The notes under the pieces are model-generated. The model saw nothing but the letters and a program-made list of their open reading frames with translations. It was not told where the DNA came from and did not search any database. 64,000 nucleotides of DNA from an uncultured Prevotellaceae bacterium (GTDB taxonomy: Bacteria > Bacteroidota > Bacteroidia > Bacteroidales > Bacteroidaceae), in assembly GCA_900313615.1 (NCBI GenBank), contig OMRP01000010.1, positions 1-64,000 on the forward strand, in the 5' to 3' direction. A program made the position numbers and the translations under genes. The first letter of the stretch is position 1. Each line of letters begins with the position of its first letter. Positions 33,025 through 42,202 of the stretch are shown here, one piece after another.

Positions 33025-34791
33025 TTACCTTATATTAAAATAATATGGAATTCTGGCCTGAATGGCATTATGCATGTTCATGTTCTTCATTAAAGTGAAC
33101 AACTGCATATAGTCTCCCAGGCTTGAACGCCATTCGTCAAGATAGCTCCTCTGAAGCTCTTCACCGAGCAACGACTCCAGGAAGTCTTTTTTGCCGGGAT
33201 AGTAACTGGCGTGGTACTCGTCAAGATGGGCCAGCTGGGCGGCTTTCTTAACTGCAGAATCAAGACCGCCGAGTTCGTCAACCAACTTGATCTTCAAAGC
33301 GTCTTGGCCCAACCAAACATGACCTTGGGCAATGGCTTCTACAGAGTCTACGGGTAACTTCCTGCCATCGGCCACACGTTGGCGGAATAATTTGTAGCCA
33401 CGGTCTACATAAGAGTCAAGGTAACTCATCTCTTCTGCGTTGAACGGACGTGACATAGTGCCGAAACCGCTATTCTTGTTCGTCTTCACCTCGTCAAATT
33501 TTACACCTAATTTCTCGGTGAGCAACTGACTGGCGTCGGGGAACATGCCGAAAATACCTATCGAACCGGTAAGGGTGGTGGGCTCGGCGATAATCCAGTT
33601 GGCGCCGCAACTGATATAATAGCCACCAGAAGCAGCCATACCGCCCATAGATACGACGACAGGTTTCTTCTGCTTCAACATCTCTACTTGATGCCAGATT
33701 TGCTCAGAAGCATAGGCACTACCACCACCGGAATTGATGCGCAATACCACGGCCTTAACCTCGTCATCGTTCATCAGCTGCTCCAGGTCCTTGCATACTT
33801 CCTGGGCATCAATGACATGGCCTTCCGAAAGCATACTTTGAGCGTCTCCATCTACGATATCGCCATAGGCGTAATACACGGCCACTTGCTCTCCATCATG
33901 CTTGTGCTTGGTTTGAAGCATATCCGACATGCTCAGTCGAGGAATATAGTCGTCTTCGGAAAGAGACAGCTGCTTCTTCACTACTTTCTTCACTTCATCG
34001 GTATACATCAGTCCGTCAACTAGTTTATATTTGACATAGTTCTCTGGTGCATCGAAGGAAATCAGACGGTCAGCCCAAGCGTTCAGGCTGTCAATGCTCA
34101 CTTTCCTGCTCTCCGACACTCCCTTCAACACGTTATCCCAAATACCAGTGACGTAGGCGGTCACCTGCTCGCGATTGGCGTCGCTCATCTTGTCGGCGGT
34201 GAACATCTCGGGGGCGCTCTTATAAGCACCTACCTTCGACAGCTGCATCTTGACACCGAACTTGGCCAACACATCTTTCAAAAAGATTGGCTCTGAAGCA
34301 ATACCGTGCCAGTCTATCTGTCCTTGGGGGTTGAGATATACCTTGTCGGCCACGCTGGCTAGATAATAGGTCGACTGGGTATAACTGTCACCATAAGCGA
34401 TAACCCACTTACCTGCTTTGCGGAAATCTGCGAGGGCATTGCGAACGGCTTGTATCGAGGCATAGGAATCGGCTCCGAACAGGCCGGCTTCAATATAGAT
34501 GCCGCGAATATCTTCATGTTCCTTGGCTAAACGGATAGAAGTGAGCACTTCGTCCAAACCAATGCCTCCACCACCTTCGCCGGTTATCATGCTAAGAACG
34601 CTACCTTCGCTACGTTCATCCATGGAACCTGTAAGGTTCATGACCATCACGCTGTTGTCCTCTACATTGCGCGTACCACTGCCCGAGGCAACCATGCCGA
34701 TAATACACATCACGCCAAGGATAGTCATAACCAAACCAAAAAGCAACATGCCAACCATCGTGGCGAATACCATTTTGAAAAATTCTTTCAT
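33025..34791 (-). CDS. sppA: Signal peptide peptidase SppA, 67-kDa type
   Basis: The protein has 588 residues with tandem SppA domains. An N-terminal membrane helix (MVGMLLFGLVMTILGVMCIIGM) anchors a periplasmic serine protease that degrades cleaved signal peptides. The catalytic lysine lies in the first domain (VGAYKSAPEMF, about residue 190) and the serine in the second (GGMAASGGYYIS, about residue 385), the Ser-Lys dyad arrangement of E. coli SppA. It heads the lpxK-punA-thiL group and has its own promoter, divergent from the SGNH hydrolase gene. Confidence 0.94.
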   Translation of the reverse strand: MKEFFKMVFATMVGMLLFGLVMTILGVMCIIGMVASGSGTRNVEDNSVMVMNLTGSMDERSEGSVLSMITGEGGGGIGLDEVLTSIRLAKEHEDIRGIYIEAGLFGADSYASIQAVRNALADFRKAGKWVIAYGDSYTQSTYYLASVADKVYLNPQGQIDWHGIASEPIFLKDVLAKFGVKMQLSKVGAYKSAPEMFTADKMSDANREQVTAYVTGIWDNVLKGVSESRKVSIDSLNAWADRLISFDAPENYVKYKLVDGLMYTDEVKKVVKKQLSLSEDDYIPRLSMSDMLQTKHKHDGEQVAVYYAYGDIVDGDAQSMLSEGHVIDAQEVCKDLEQLMNDDEVKAVVLRINSGGGSAYASEQIWHQVEMLKQKKPVVVSMGGMAASGGYYISCGANWIIAEPTTLTGSIGIFGMFPDASQLLTEKLGVKFDEVKTNKNSGFGTMSRPFNAEEMSYLDSYVDRGYKLFRQRVADGRKLPVDSVEAIAQGHVWLGQDALKIKLVDELGGLDSAVKKAAQLAHLDEYHASYYPGKKDFLESLLGEELQRSYLDEWRSSLGDYMQLFTLMKNMNMHNAIQARIPYYFNIR

Positions 34792-34815
34792 AGCAATACT
34801 GTGGGTTTAATTGTG

Positions 34816-34823
34816 CAAAAATA
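34816..34823 (-). promoter_or_regulatory. -7 element of sppA
   Basis: The minus strand reads TATTTTTG, about 25 bases ahead of the sppA start at 34791, giving a short leader. Confidence 0.55.
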
Positions 34824-34885
34824 GTGTTTTTTCTGACAATAACCAAATAATTACCCTTTTTTTACCCCATTCCTTTTTTTTTCAT

Positions 34886-34893
34886 TACCTTTG
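34886..34893 (+). promoter_or_regulatory. -7 element of the SGNH hydrolase gene
   Basis: TACCTTTG followed by GCACC, about 27 bases ahead of ATG 34920. The upstream region is T-rich with no clear TTTG at 20 bp. Confidence 0.55.
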
Positions 34894-34919
34894 CACCCCA
34901 AATCCTTCACACCCAAAAA

Positions 34920-35726
34920 ATGAACACTCAGGTAAAAACGCTTTTGATACTTTTCAATGTCTGTATAGTCATTTTCACCTATGCCATTAGCCCGCTAAGT
35001 TTCTCTCTTGGCGATGAACCGGTAAGGAAAGTTGATATGCAGGCGTCGCTGGCGGCACTGAATAGTGATTCCACGGCAACACAACCCGCTGATTCGGTTC
35101 AGATACAACAGAAAGTGAAGGATGAGAGCCCTCAGCGATTCCTCTTCGTGGGCGATTCCATGGTGGAGCCTATTGCACACTATTTCTGGAACTATGCTAA
35201 GGAAAACGGCCACGAACTGTATACGGTTACTTGGTATGGCTCTTCGTCCTACAGTTGGGGTTGTACAAGAACGTTAGAACATTTTATGGAGGAAACCAAG
35301 CCTACTTTCATAGTACTCTGTATGGGTAGCAATGAACTGACACTCAAGGATATGAATACGATTCATCGCAATGTTCAACGCGTGTTGGAAAAAGTGGGCG
35401 ACATCCCCTTTGTATGGATTGGCCCGCCCAGTTATACGGAAAATAATCCCAATGGCATCAAGAGATGGATAGACAAGGGATACAACGACCAACTCATTAA
35501 GGAGGTGGGTGCTGACCGTTTCTTTGACAGTCGCGACATGCAGATGGAACGGGCACGCGATGGACTGCATCCTACTATGAAGGGGGCTGTGGTTTGGATG
35601 GACCAGTTGGCGCAATGGATGCAAAGTGAACTGACACGTCATCCTGTGATCCTCAATGCTCCTCAGCAGAAATCCGCTATCCAGAACCTAACGGTTATGC
35701 AAACGAAGGACAAAGGGTTCTATTGA
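34920..35726 (+). CDS. Membrane-anchored SGNH hydrolase
   Basis: The protein has 268 residues. An N-terminal anchor (TLLILFNVCIVIFTYAISPL) and a Ser/Thr/Gln-rich linker lead to an SGNH domain. The catalytic serine is in FVGDSMVEP, the oxyanion asparagine block is MGSNELT, and the Asp-x-x-His is in RDGLHPT. This resembles DUF459/OafB-type esterases that act on acetylated cell-wall or surface sugars in the periplasm. Substrate is not known. The next gene also encodes an SGNH esterase, but the 163-base gap with dispersed repeats suggests separate expression. Confidence 0.82.
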   Translation: MNTQVKTLLILFNVCIVIFTYAISPLSFSLGDEPVRKVDMQASLAALNSDSTATQPADSVQIQQKVKDESPQRFLFVGDSMVEPIAHYFWNYAKENGHELYTVTWYGSSSYSWGCTRTLEHFMEETKPTFIVLCMGSNELTLKDMNTIHRNVQRVLEKVGDIPFVWIGPPSYTENNPNGIKRWIDKGYNDQLIKEVGADRFFDSRDMQMERARDGLHPTMKGAVVWMDQLAQWMQSELTRHPVILNAPQQKSAIQNLTVMQTKDKGFY

Positions 35727-35773
35727 AAAGCATATATCCTTACGATTTCGAGCATTGTATAGTGCATAAAATC

Positions 35774-35850
35774 AATTCGTGTTCGTTTTTTTTATTTGTG
35801 CAATTCGTATAATTTGTGGTATAAACAAACCTCATAATTTGTAGTTGAAA
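35774..35850. repeat. Dispersed AATTCGTGTTCGT repeat, copy 2 with partial third unit
   Basis: Reads AATTCGTGTTCGT, then ATTTGTGCAATTCGT and ATAATTTGTGGT, followed by a shorter CATAATTTGTAGTTGAAAA. It matches the copy at 14955-14999 with the same order of blocks and lies between two esterase genes. Confidence 0.65.
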
Positions 35851-35889
35851 AAATCGAACAATTCGGTGTAAACTATTGCGTTTAAAAAA

Positions 35890-36966
35890 ATGTATAAAAT
35901 TCAACGTCCTTTATTCCTCTTTTTCTGCTTTGTGGCTATCGCATCGCAGTCATGGGCGTCCCATTTCGTTCCAGCTTCTGACGCAAATTTCGTGTATATG
36001 GGGCGTGTCAGCAGAGCTAATCCGGAAACTGTGGCTTGGACCTATCCAGGGGTGCAGGTCATCTGTCGTTTTACTGGTTCGTCGGTCAAGATGAAAACCA
36101 ATCCGGGAGGCGGATTCTATGTCATTCAACTCGATGATAGAATGCCATTCAAGGTGGAGTCGAAAAAAGGAGAGGAGATAACGACAATCGCAAAAGACTT
36201 GACAGATGGGGCGCATGACCTGCGTATCATCTATGCCATTGAGGGGCATGGGAAAAAACCGGTGTTCTATGGGTTGTATCTTGACGATGGGGCACAACTG
36301 CTGGAAGCTCCTTCATTGCCGGAAAGGAAAATAGAGTTCATTGGCAACTCCATCACGTGTGGGTATGGAATAGAGGGCAATGGAAAAGAAAAGACTTTCT
36401 ACTACAGCTTGCAGAACTTCTGCCTTACTTATGCTTTCTTGACGGCACAGGCTCTGAATGCTCAGTATCATGTGGTGGCGAGGTCGGGCATCGGTGTCTA
36501 TCGCAACTACATGGGAAAAATTCCAGAGCAGATCATGCCCTTCATTTACCCGCATACGATGTATACTACAAAAGGGGAACTATGGGACTTCTCTCTCTAC
36601 CAACCGGATGTGGTGTGCGTGGCTTTGGGCACTAACGACACCACAGGCTCATATACGGTGAGTGGACTGACCGGCGGTTTCCGGCGTTTCGTGGCGATGT
36701 TGCGTGAAAGATACCTCAATGCAAAAATCGTCTTTCTCGTAGGACCGATGATGGGTGAAAAACGGCGCAGCGACCTAAAGAAGGCACAACAGACGGTCAT
36801 CGACGAATATGCGGCGATGGGCGACAACAATATTTTTACTTTCGAGTTCCAAGAGTCGAACAAGGAACTGGGGATGGGTAGTCAAGGGCATCCAAATGCA
36901 GCACATCATGCGCAGATGGCGGAGGAGCTGATACCTTATTTGGAAAATTTAATGCAATGGCAATAA
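35890..36966 (+). CDS. Secreted CE2-like acetyl esterase
   Basis: The protein has 358 residues. A signal peptide (LFLFFCFVAIASQSWA) is followed by a jelly-roll domain to about residue 135 (DANFVYMGRV, VICRFTGSSVKM) and an SGNH domain, the two-domain order of family CE2. The serine lies in FIGNSITCGYG, the oxyanion block in LGTNDTTGS and the histidine in QGHPNAAHH. No aspartate precedes that histidine in the usual DxxH spacing, in keeping with the Ser-His dyad known for CE2. It should remove acetyl groups from hemicellulose-derived sugars. A hairpin downstream serves as terminator and lies next to the groES promoter. Confidence 0.87.
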   Translation: MYKIQRPLFLFFCFVAIASQSWASHFVPASDANFVYMGRVSRANPETVAWTYPGVQVICRFTGSSVKMKTNPGGGFYVIQLDDRMPFKVESKKGEEITTIAKDLTDGAHDLRIIYAIEGHGKKPVFYGLYLDDGAQLLEAPSLPERKIEFIGNSITCGYGIEGNGKEKTFYYSLQNFCLTYAFLTAQALNAQYHVVARSGIGVYRNYMGKIPEQIMPFIYPHTMYTTKGELWDFSLYQPDVVCVALGTNDTTGSYTVSGLTGGFRRFVAMLRERYLNAKIVFLVGPMMGEKRRSDLKKAQQTVIDEYAAMGDNNIFTFEFQESNKELGMGSQGHPNAAHHAQMAEELIPYLENLMQWQ

Positions 36967-36991
36967 ACACTCTGCCATTTGTGGCAAAATG

Positions 36992-37028
36992 GTGTGCCAA
37001 ATCTGTCATTATAACAGGTTTGGCACAC
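36992..37028 (+). terminator. Long hairpin between the CE2 esterase and groES
   Basis: GTGTGCCAAA-T-CTGT pairs with ACAG-G-TTTGGCACAC around CATTATA, followed by TTTT. It can terminate the esterase transcript. Its right arm is also the -24 box of the sigma-54-like promoter of groES, so it may have a regulatory role too. Confidence 0.7.
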
Positions 37029-37036
37029 TTTTCGCT
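37021..37036 (+). promoter_or_regulatory. Sigma-54-like promoter of groES-groEL
   Basis: TGGCACACTTTTCGCT fits the -24/-12 consensus TGGCACG-N4-TTGCW at all key positions (GG and GC ten bases apart) except one T. Transcription would start near 37046, about 40 bases ahead of groES. Upstream lie two further inverted repeats (TGCCA-TTTG-TGGCA at 36973-36986 and CTGT-CATTATA-ACAG), possible activator sites. Confidence 0.6.
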
Positions 37037-37086
37037 ATATCGGATAATGTGATTTGAATTTTTTAAACCTTTAAATATATAAAGTT

Positions 37087-37359
37087 ATGAATATCAAACC
37101 TTTAGCTGACCGTGTGCTCGTTTTGCCAGCACCGGCGGAAGAGAAAATTGGTGGAATTATTATCCCCGACACAGCAAAAGAAAAACCATTGCATGGAAAA
37201 ATTGTTGCTGCAGGTAATGGTACCAAAGATGAGGAAATGATCCTTAAAGAGGGAGACGAGGTGCTTTATGGAAAATATGCAGGTACTGAAATCGAACTCG
37301 AAGGCGAAAAATATCTCATTATGCGTCAAAGCGACGTGCTCGCCATTATCCAGAAATAA
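37087..37359 (+). CDS. groES: Co-chaperonin GroES
   Basis: The protein has 90 residues, normal for GroES. It forms the heptameric lid of the GroEL folding chamber. Landmarks are [10 protein letters not shown] at the N-terminus, the mobile loop [26 protein letters not shown] and the C-terminal segment [12 protein letters not shown]. It starts a two-gene operon. The gap of 71 bases to groEL contains a repeat tract of ACTCACAA units. A sigma-54-like promoter lies 50 bases upstream. No CIRCE element was seen. Confidence 0.97.
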   Translation: MNIKPLADRVLVLPAPAEEKIGGIIIPDTAKEKPLHGKIVAAGNGTKDEEMILKEGDEVLYGKYAGTEIELEGEKYLIMRQSDVLAIIQK

Positions 37360-37374
37360 TTTATGGGTTACAAA

Positions 37375-39062
<1,688 letters not shown>

Positions 39063-39088
39063 ATTGAAAAGCTTTTGAGACGTGCGGA

Positions 39089-39120
39089 TTTGCAGGATTC
39101 GTAAGAATGCTGTAACTTTG
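39089..39120 (+). promoter_or_regulatory. Promoter of a candidate small RNA downstream of groEL
   Basis: TTTG (39089-39092), 20 bp, then TAACTTTG (39113-39120): a perfect Bacteroidetes promoter with no gene start directly behind it. A terminator follows within 100 bases. Confidence 0.7.
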
Positions 39121-39126
39121 CACCCC

Positions 39127-39221
39127 GAAAAGGAAAGATATTTTTGATTTGTTTTAGTAGATTAGTTTTTAAGTAGTTTGTTTTTTGGAAATCGGTTGTC
39201 GAGAGACATCCGATTTTTTTT
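39127..39221 (+). ncRNA. Candidate small RNA of about 95 nt
   Basis: A consensus promoter ending at 39120 and an intrinsic terminator (39189-39216 plus a T-run) enclose an A/T-rich stretch without a real reading frame. The membrane-protein gene downstream has its own promoter after the terminator, so this unit looks like an independent transcript. It could instead be a terminated leader. Confidence 0.5.
39189..39221 (+). terminator. Terminator of the candidate small RNA
   Basis: AAATCGG-TT-GTC pairs with GAC-AT-CCGATTT around GAGA, followed by eight T. Orientation is plus strand. Confidence 0.8.
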
Positions 39222-39261
39222 ATTTTCTATTCTTTTATTTCTTGTTCTTCTTTTTTTTACC

Positions 39262-39269
39262 TACTTTTG
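39262..39269 (+). promoter_or_regulatory. -7 element of the 60-residue membrane protein gene
   Basis: TACTTTTG lies only seven bases ahead of ATG 39277, so the transcript would be leaderless or nearly so. Confidence 0.55.
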
Positions 39270-39276
39270 CACCATA

Positions 39277-39459
39277 ATGGACAAAAAAGCAAAAATTCTG
39301 CACATCATCATGATCTTCGTCGTATCCGCCGGATTATTATTCATTACTGAATCCTGGTGGATGTCACTTGGTATCCTCATGCTCCTCTTGTTGGCTGATG
39401 CATACATCCAGGCATACCAAAAGAAGAAGGAACAACAATCCAAAGACAACGAGTCATGA
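39277..39459 (+). CDS. Small membrane protein, 60 residues
   Basis: From ATG 39277 the protein has 60 residues: a short basic N-terminus, two hydrophobic segments (IIMIFVVSAGLLFI and SLGILMLLLLADAYIQAY) and a polar Lys/Gln-rich end. Function is unknown. A longer frame from 39178 would begin inside the terminator upstream and is rejected. The stop overlaps the start of the kinase-RapZ gene by four bases (ATGA), so the two are translationally coupled and may act together. Confidence 0.65.
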   Translation: MDKKAKILHIIMIFVVSAGLLFITESWWMSLGILMLLLLADAYIQAYQKKKEQQSKDNES

Positions 39460-41000
39460 AACAACTGGTACAACTCTACGAGCAGCATTACCATCATCAA
39501 CCGACTCATATCGAGAAAATGCCGATGGCGGGGAGCAATAGGCAGTACTACCGACTCACCCAACCTGATGGCTCTTCTGTGGTGGGAGTCGTGGGGACTT
39601 CGCGCGATGAAAACCATGCCTTTATTTATCTGGCCAAGCATTTCAGACATCGACAACTGCCGGTGCCGGAAATCATCGCTGTGAGTGAGGATGAGCGGCG
39701 CTATCTCCAGACGGATTTGGGGAAACATTCTCTCTTTGATGCCCTAAAAGGGGGTAGGGAGGCGGGTGGTCGTTACAACCTCAATGAACGACAACTGCTC
39801 ATCAGGACCATACGCATGCTGCCGGAAATACAGATAAGGGGAGCTAGAGGACTGGACTTCTCTCAATGTTATCCACAGCCGGAGTTTGACGAAGACAGCG
39901 TGTTGTTCGACTTGAACTACTTCAAATACTGCTTTCTTAAACCTACGGATCTCGATTTTCACGAGCTAAAATTGGAAGCGAATTTCCGACTCTTGGCAAA
40001 AGACCTGACGGCGGAAAAGCCGGCCAGTTTCCTCTATCGCGACTTTCAAGCGAGAAATGTGATGCTTGACAAGGAGGGGGCTCCGTTTTTTATCGACTTC
40101 CAAGGAGGGAGACGGGGACCATATTACTACGATTTGGCTTCATTCATCTGGCAGGCTTCAGCAAAATATTCCAACAAGTTGCGACGTGAGTTGGTGGCTG
40201 AATACTACGACGCACTCAAAAATGTGACGGAGGTGCCTGCAAAACGTCATTTTGTCGATAGACTGAGTCTTTTTGTTCTGTTCCGTACATTGCAAGTGCT
40301 TGGCGCATACGGATTTAGGGGCTATTTTGAACGGAAAAGACATTTCCTCGAGTCCATACCGCCAGCGATGGATAATCTGCGTGAGATGATAGGCTCTGTG
40401 CAATTCCCGTATCCTTATCTGATGGAGGTGTTACAGCAACTGACTCAGTTGCCACAATTCGCTCCTGTTCATAATGATGTGGCGGCAAGGGCTGACGGCT
40501 ATAAGACAACGGAAGTGAATGTCTATGACGCTCATCCAAAAGATGGACCGGCAACATATTCAAAATACGATGGGAAGGGGCCGCTTGTGGTTCGGATATT
40601 CAGCTTCTCATATAAGAAGGGTATACCTGAAGATGAGTCTGGGAATGGTGGGGGATATGTATTCGACTGCAGGTCAACTCATAACCCTGGACGATACGAA
40701 CCATATAAAATGCTGACAGGACTTGACGAGCCGGTCATCCGTTTCCTTGAAGATGATGGCGAAATTCTGACTTTCCTCGATAGTGTTTACCGGTTGGCGG
40801 ATGCGCATGTGGAGCGTTATCTTCAACGTGGCTTTACCAGTTTGATGTTTTCTTTCGGTTGCACGGGTGGACAACACCGTTCTGTATATAGCGCACAGCA
40901 TCTAGCCGAGCATATACATCGCAAATATGGCATCGAGGTGCGTATCTGCCACCGCGAACAAAACATTTCTCAGACTTTGCCTCCTCAAAAGCAACCTTGA
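39456..41000 (+). CDS. APH-type sugar kinase fused to a RapZ C-terminal domain
   Basis: The protein has 514 residues. The N-terminal part (to about 340) is an aminoglycoside-phosphotransferase-like kinase: GSNRQYYRL as nucleotide loop, FLYRDFQARNVM as catalytic loop (Asp and Asn) and FFIDFQGGRRG as metal-binding motif, closest in style to AmgK sugar kinases of cell-wall recycling. The C-terminal part (from about 370) matches the RapZ C-terminal domain, with FSFGCTGGQHRSVY, and in E. coli this part senses glucosamine-6-phosphate. The fusion suggests an amino-sugar kinase with its own metabolite-sensing domain. It is coupled to the small membrane protein ahead. Confidence 0.85.
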   Translation: MKQLVQLYEQHYHHQPTHIEKMPMAGSNRQYYRLTQPDGSSVVGVVGTSRDENHAFIYLAKHFRHRQLPVPEIIAVSEDERRYLQTDLGKHSLFDALKGGREAGGRYNLNERQLLIRTIRMLPEIQIRGARGLDFSQCYPQPEFDEDSVLFDLNYFKYCFLKPTDLDFHELKLEANFRLLAKDLTAEKPASFLYRDFQARNVMLDKEGAPFFIDFQGGRRGPYYYDLASFIWQASAKYSNKLRRELVAEYYDALKNVTEVPAKRHFVDRLSLFVLFRTLQVLGAYGFRGYFERKRHFLESIPPAMDNLREMIGSVQFPYPYLMEVLQQLTQLPQFAPVHNDVAARADGYKTTEVNVYDAHPKDGPATYSKYDGKGPLVVRIFSFSYKKGIPEDESGNGGGYVFDCRSTHNPGRYEPYKMLTGLDEPVIRFLEDDGEILTFLDSVYRLADAHVERYLQRGFTSLMFSFGCTGGQHRSVYSAQHLAEHIHRKYGIEVRICHREQNISQTLPPQKQP

Positions 41001-41050
41001 ACCATTCCCCTTACCATCTATAGTTACTATAGTTTCTAAAAAACTACTAC

Positions 41051-41088
41051 AAATATCGCAACCATAGACACTATGGCTGCGATATTTT
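41051..41088. terminator. Bidirectional hairpin between convergent genes
   Basis: AATATCGCAACCATAG pairs with CTATGGCTGCGATATT around ACA, with A-run and T-run on the two sides. It separates the kinase-RapZ gene from the convergent glycosyltransferase gene. The following 41090-41160 shows decayed repeats of AGCTAT/ATAGCAGCTATG type. Confidence 0.8.
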
Positions 41089-41182
41089 CTTTAGCAACTA
41101 TCTTCTCAATAGCAGCTATGTCCCTATGACAGCTATCCTCTCTATGGCAGCTTTCCTTGCTCCTTCCTCTGTATCTTCCCCT

Positions 41183-41232
41183 TTTACTTTTTTACCTTTT
41201 TACCCTTTTACCTTTTACCTTTTTACCTTTAA
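41183..41232. repeat. TTTTTACC low-complexity tract
   Basis: Imperfect units of CTTTTTACC run into the stop codon of the glycosyltransferase gene. It belongs to the same tract family as 13590-13646. Confidence 0.65.
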
Positions 41233-42102
41233 ATAGTATCCCACTCTATACAGATTAAACGCACGTAGAGTGGGGCGCCCACCCACGCACTTCCTTCTCC
41301 ATTGCTTACCAAACAAACGGAACCCCAATCGTGCAAGCCATAGTAAATGCCAATGGCGCAGCTTGTCGGTTAGCTGTATCATGCGGGAATAGTCCTTCAA
41401 CTCTCTGCGGAAAGAATAGAGAGTGACGAGGGCTTCTTCGGTCTTCTCTATGAACGCTTCATTGCTCTCGAAACCGCTGAACAACACGGGGTTGTCAATG
41501 TGGCGGATTCTAACATTCGCTTCTTCTAGCTGACGACCGTAAAGCACGTCTTCATAACCATAATGCTTGAAACGTTCATCAAAAGGAATACGTTCCAACA
41601 CGCTACGGCGGACAAGAAAATTCGATGTGTGAAAATCTAGATAAGGATGACGCTGGCGCACAGAGGCTGGGTGGTTGAGCAAGAAATGTCGTTCGTATAG
41701 GTAACGCAGACAATGTCGCATGGTCGCTTTTTCTTCCACGACATAGCCGCCATATATTACGTCCATATCGTCTTGCTCTAGATAGGACTGAAGAAAATGG
41801 CGGTCTCTCACCCTCATACGGCTGTCGATAAAAAGAAGCCAAGGGAAATGCGACTCGCTAACAAGAAAATTGCGGATGGCGGCACGGCCCACATTCTTCT
41901 GGCGTTCGATATAACGACAACAGGCAAAGGTGTTGATGCGTCGGTTCGTTGTGATGATTTGCTGGTCCGTAGAGCCGTCATCGGCCACGATAATCTCATA
42001 ACACAAGTTTGCAGCCTGTGAGGCATGTTCGGACAGAACCTCTACAAGTTGCACGCAATCCTTGTCGTACGTGGGAATAACAATGCTCAGTTCGGTAATC
42101 AT
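41215..42102 (-). CDS. Glycosyltransferase, family GT2
   Basis: The protein has 295 residues. The N-terminal GT-A fold shows LSIVIPTYDKD and IIVADDGSTD. The expected metal-binding DxD is replaced by IDSRMRVRD, so the second aspartate is missing. A C-terminal NFLVRRSVLERI...FDERFKHYGYEDVLYGRQL segment (ED as base) is typical for GT2 galactosaminyl- or galactosyl-type enzymes. It probably acts in surface glycan assembly, but donor and acceptor are unknown. A -7 element lies only five bases ahead of the start codon, so the message may be leaderless. Confidence 0.85.
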   Translation of the reverse strand: MITELSIVIPTYDKDCVQLVEVLSEHASQAANLCYEIIVADDGSTDQQIITTNRRINTFACCRYIERQKNVGRAAIRNFLVSESHFPWLLFIDSRMRVRDRHFLQSYLEQDDMDVIYGGYVVEEKATMRHCLRYLYERHFLLNHPASVRQRHPYLDFHTSNFLVRRSVLERIPFDERFKHYGYEDVLYGRQLEEANVRIRHIDNPVLFSGFESNEAFIEKTEEALVTLYSFRRELKDYSRMIQLTDKLRHWHLLWLARLGFRLFGKQWRRKCVGGRPTLRAFNLYRVGYYLKVKR

Positions 42103-42107
42103 TTGTG

Positions 42108-42115
42108 CAAATGTA
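42108..42115 (-). promoter_or_regulatory. -7 element of the GT2 gene
   Basis: The minus strand reads TACATTTG, five bases ahead of the ATG at 42102, predicting a leaderless transcript. Confidence 0.5.
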
Positions 42116-42154
42116 CCCCTTTTTTCTCATTTCAACATATTTTAAGCGAATAAT

Positions 42155-42185
42155 TTTGATTATTGGGCTGATTTCATTAAATTTG
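42155..42185 (+). promoter_or_regulatory. Promoter of the M6 protease gene
   Basis: TTTG (42155-42158), 19 bp, then TAAATTTG (42178-42185), followed by GCACC. The predicted leader is about 11 bases. Confidence 0.7.
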
Positions 42186-42202
42186 CACCAAATATAATAA
42201 GA

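Noticed and set aside
36973-37028. CIRCE/HrcA operator upstream of groES
   Set aside because: The inverted repeats do not match the CIRCE arms TTAGCACTC/GAGTGCTAA.
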